DNA of 5,518 nucleotides from Spirochaetales bacterium (lineage in GTDB: Bacteria; Spirochaetota; Spirochaetia; DSM-27196; SLST01). This document shows, piece by piece, positions 4,960 to 5,518 of this stretch. The notes beneath the pieces are model-generated. The model had not been told where the DNA came from, did not search any database, and saw only the letters and a list, made by a program, of their open reading frames with translations. Within the stretch, counting starts at the first letter, position 1; every line of letters begins with the position of its first letter. The stretch spans positions 1 to 5,518 of the forward strand of contig DAOWMR010000219.1 of NCBI GenBank assembly GCA_030642995.1. Direction: 5' to 3'. The position numbers and the translations under genes were made by a program.

Positions 4960-5518
4960 CTATCGCTCCGCGAGGACTATTCTGAATCCAACTGCGCCGG
5001 AACACCACTCCGGAGGCATTGATCCGCGGTCGTCAATGATGAAGTCGGTCGCCGGTGTGGCCCAGCCACCACCACGAACGACCCGGTGCGCTGAACCGCC
5101 GGGGGGCAATGGGGTGTTTGCCCCGGTATGGTACCGCGCGTAGGTGGCAAACGGGTCGGCCGTCCACTCCCAGACATTGCCCGCAAGCCCGAACAAACCG
5201 AACCCACCCCGGGTGGATTCACCCACAACGGAGGGACCGGCAGTGGTCACGGTCGCAAACACCCCGGTCTCCGGTGCATCCAGCGCGGCAAGGTAATCCC
5301 ATTCCGCCTCGCTCGGAAGACGGGCGGTCAGCCCGGTACCGGTGATAAGGCCTGAGAACCAGGCTGCAAAGGCCTCAACGGCATAGGCGGACACATTGCG
5401 CGCCGGAAGCGTAGCGGTGGGCATGCCCCCGTCCCAATCACGAAGGTAGTCGGCATCAACGAGCCCCTCGTTCATGAGCGCTGCCCGATTCTGCGGGGAC
5501 CACGCAGGCTCATCGACA
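4960..5518 (-). CDS. SUMF1/FGE-sulfatase-domain protein, C-terminal part (start lies right of window)
   Basis: The frame is open from the right edge to TAG at 4960-4962, giving 185 visible residues. It shows the ordered signature of the formylglycine-generating-enzyme domain: NVSAYAVEAFAAWFS (41-55), RLPSEAEWDYLAAL (66-79), GGFGLFGLAGNVWEWTAD (104-121), HRVVRGGGW (144-152) and a terminal GAVGFRIV (174-181). Domains of this type occur in enzymes that oxidise a cysteine of sulfatases to formylglycine, and in many relatives with other roles, including ergothioneine-type and lipoprotein or kinase-linked proteins. The segment after RGG in true enzymes carries the active cysteines. Here it is GGGW and only one Cys (172) is visible near the C-terminus, so sulfatase activation is doubtful. 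The missing N-terminal half could include a signal peptide or lipobox. No sulfatase gene is in view. smpB starts immediately after its stop. Confidence 0.9.
   Translation of the reverse strand, partial: VDEPAWSPQNRAALMNEGLVDADYLRDWDGGMPTATLPARNVSAYAVEAFAAWFSGLITGTGLTARLPSEAEWDYLAALDAPETGVFATVTTAGPSVVGESTRGGFGLFGLAGNVWEWTADPFATYARYHTGANTPLPPGGSAHRVVRGGGWATPATDFIIDDRGSMPPEWCSGAVGFRIVLAER

Overview
The window is bacterial DNA of moderately high GC from an organism I cannot place to genus or phylum. It divides into two unlike halves. The right half (about 2045-5518) is ordinary chromosomal housekeeping sequence, all on the minus strand. The left half (about 409-2044) looks like the remains of a defence or mobile island, also on the minus strand. 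It is flanked on the far left by the end of a plus-strand acetyltransferase gene.

Right half, in transcription order from 5518 down to 2045. First is the C-terminal half of an SUMF1/formylglycine-generating-enzyme-type protein, which runs off the window. Then come smpB, which begins right after the preceding stop, and an inositol-monophosphatase-family gene most like the histidinol-phosphatase hisN, joined to smpB by a 4-base GTGA overlap. Next is the tmRNA gene ssrA, whose -35 box overlaps the hisN stop codon, and a GT4-type glycosyltransferase with a GTG start. The run ends in a strong stem-loop terminator. SmpB and tmRNA are the two partners of trans-translation, so both parts of that ribosome-rescue system sit within 1.7 kb with one metabolic gene between them. 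The tmRNA appears to be one-piece, encodes a 12-residue tag ending FALAA, and has no genomic CCA.

Left half, in transcription order from 2044 down to 409. A short stretch contains a tandem repeat with CACGTG palindromes. It is followed by the last ~75 residues of a type III-like (Res) restriction subunit. This fragment keeps the E-x-K half of a PD-(D/E)xK nuclease site but has lost everything upstream. Eighteen bases later comes an intact class II Fic protein, a predicted AMP-transferase with its own inhibitory motif and a C-terminal winged-helix-like region. The Fic stop overlaps by 4 bases (ATGA) the start of another reading frame. That frame looks authentic only for its first ~60 codons, which include a short coiled coil, and it then runs into the convergent acetyltransferase gene. 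The start of this last frame is overlaid by a striking DNA-level array: six copies of TGTCGYRA spaced alternately 11 and 12 bases.

The most noteworthy items are this helically phased array, the Res-Fic-truncated ORF cluster as a decayed or incomplete defence locus, and the compact smpB-hisN-ssrA arrangement.
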